Below, in pieces: positions 63,964 through 64,000 of a stretch of DNA of 64,000 nt. Each line of letters starts with the position of its first letter. Position 1 is the first letter of the stretch. The notes beneath the pieces were generated by a model, which was not told the DNA's origin, did not search any database, and saw nothing but the letters and a program-made list of their open reading frames with translations. The stretch lies in NCBI RefSeq assembly GCF_004114935.1, contig NZ_CP022221.1, positions 5,105,001 through 5,169,000 on the forward strand, given 5' to 3'. The position numbers and the translations under genes are program-made. The stretch comes from Bradyrhizobium zhanjiangense (GTDB lineage Bacteria; Pseudomonadota; Alphaproteobacteria; Rhizobiales; Xanthobacteraceae).

Positions 63964-64000
63964 GGCGGGGAGGTCGTTGCCCCGCTAGGCTGCGATCACG

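Noticed and set aside
1..64000. CRISPR array
   Set aside because: No series of spaced direct repeats was seen; the repeats present are dispersed palindromes.

Overview
The window is GC-rich, compactly coded chromosomal DNA from an alphaproteobacterium, almost certainly Bradyrhizobium or a close relative. The evidence is a phosphatidylcholine synthase, an IalB-family protein, a NasS-NasT-NirA nitrate-assimilation block, DUF6894 and DUF2147 proteins, many ABC uptake systems and several families of short palindromic repeats typical of Bradyrhizobiaceae. The assignment rests on gene content and my recognition of families; no database was searched.

Layout. 1-12 kb is housekeeping and mixed metabolism: a truncated peptide-type binding protein, IalB, hspQ, an AEC transporter, a UbiH-type hydroxylase, pcs-terC, a quinone oxidoreductase, argD behind an arginine-rich leader and attenuator-like hairpin, a two-domain unknown protein and rimO. 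12-17.7 kb is nitrate assimilation: nasT-nasS (sensor and RNA-binding antiterminator), a 336-bp leader with a sigma-54-type promoter, an NtrC-like dyad and RNA hairpins, nirA, and a flavoprotein reductase that probably feeds it electrons. An IS110 element (about 18.1-19.25 kb) lies just downstream. 19.2-23.2 kb is the 5-oxoprolinase operon pxpBCA, divergent from an RraA/aldolase-like gene and a cupin. 23-27 kb holds secreted proteins and a PheC-like periplasmic dehydratase. 27-32.5 kb is a sugar ABC operon with a 2-hydroxyacid dehydrogenase. 33-40.6 kb contains a response regulator, glucokinase, nicotinamidase, a PhaC-like hydrolase, nadE and a GrlR-like protein. 41.2-49.7 kb holds a TIM-barrel isomerase, a complete peptide-type ABC system whose last permease carries a palindromic repeat inside its reading frame, and ilvD.

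From about 49.8 kb the sequence turns accessory: an AT-rich stretch, small orphan genes, tRNA-Ser(UGA), overlapping mini-ORFs, a collagen-like lipoprotein, an IS21 element inserted in a DNA-ligase remnant, small bradyrhizobial orphan genes, a phospholipase D-VTT fusion coupled to an EEP-family hydrolase, an outer-membrane-type protein, a DUF1254 protein and an HTH-only AraC protein.

The most unusual signal is upstream of argD: a consensus-like promoter, an almost leaderless 29-codon ORF with 12 Arg codons, a hairpin across an Arg-codon cluster, a candidate antiterminator segment and a 12-bp terminator. Together these look like a transcription attenuator responding to arginine. Other points worth checking are the nirA leader, the repeat inside a coding sequence, and the IS21/DNA-ligase scar.
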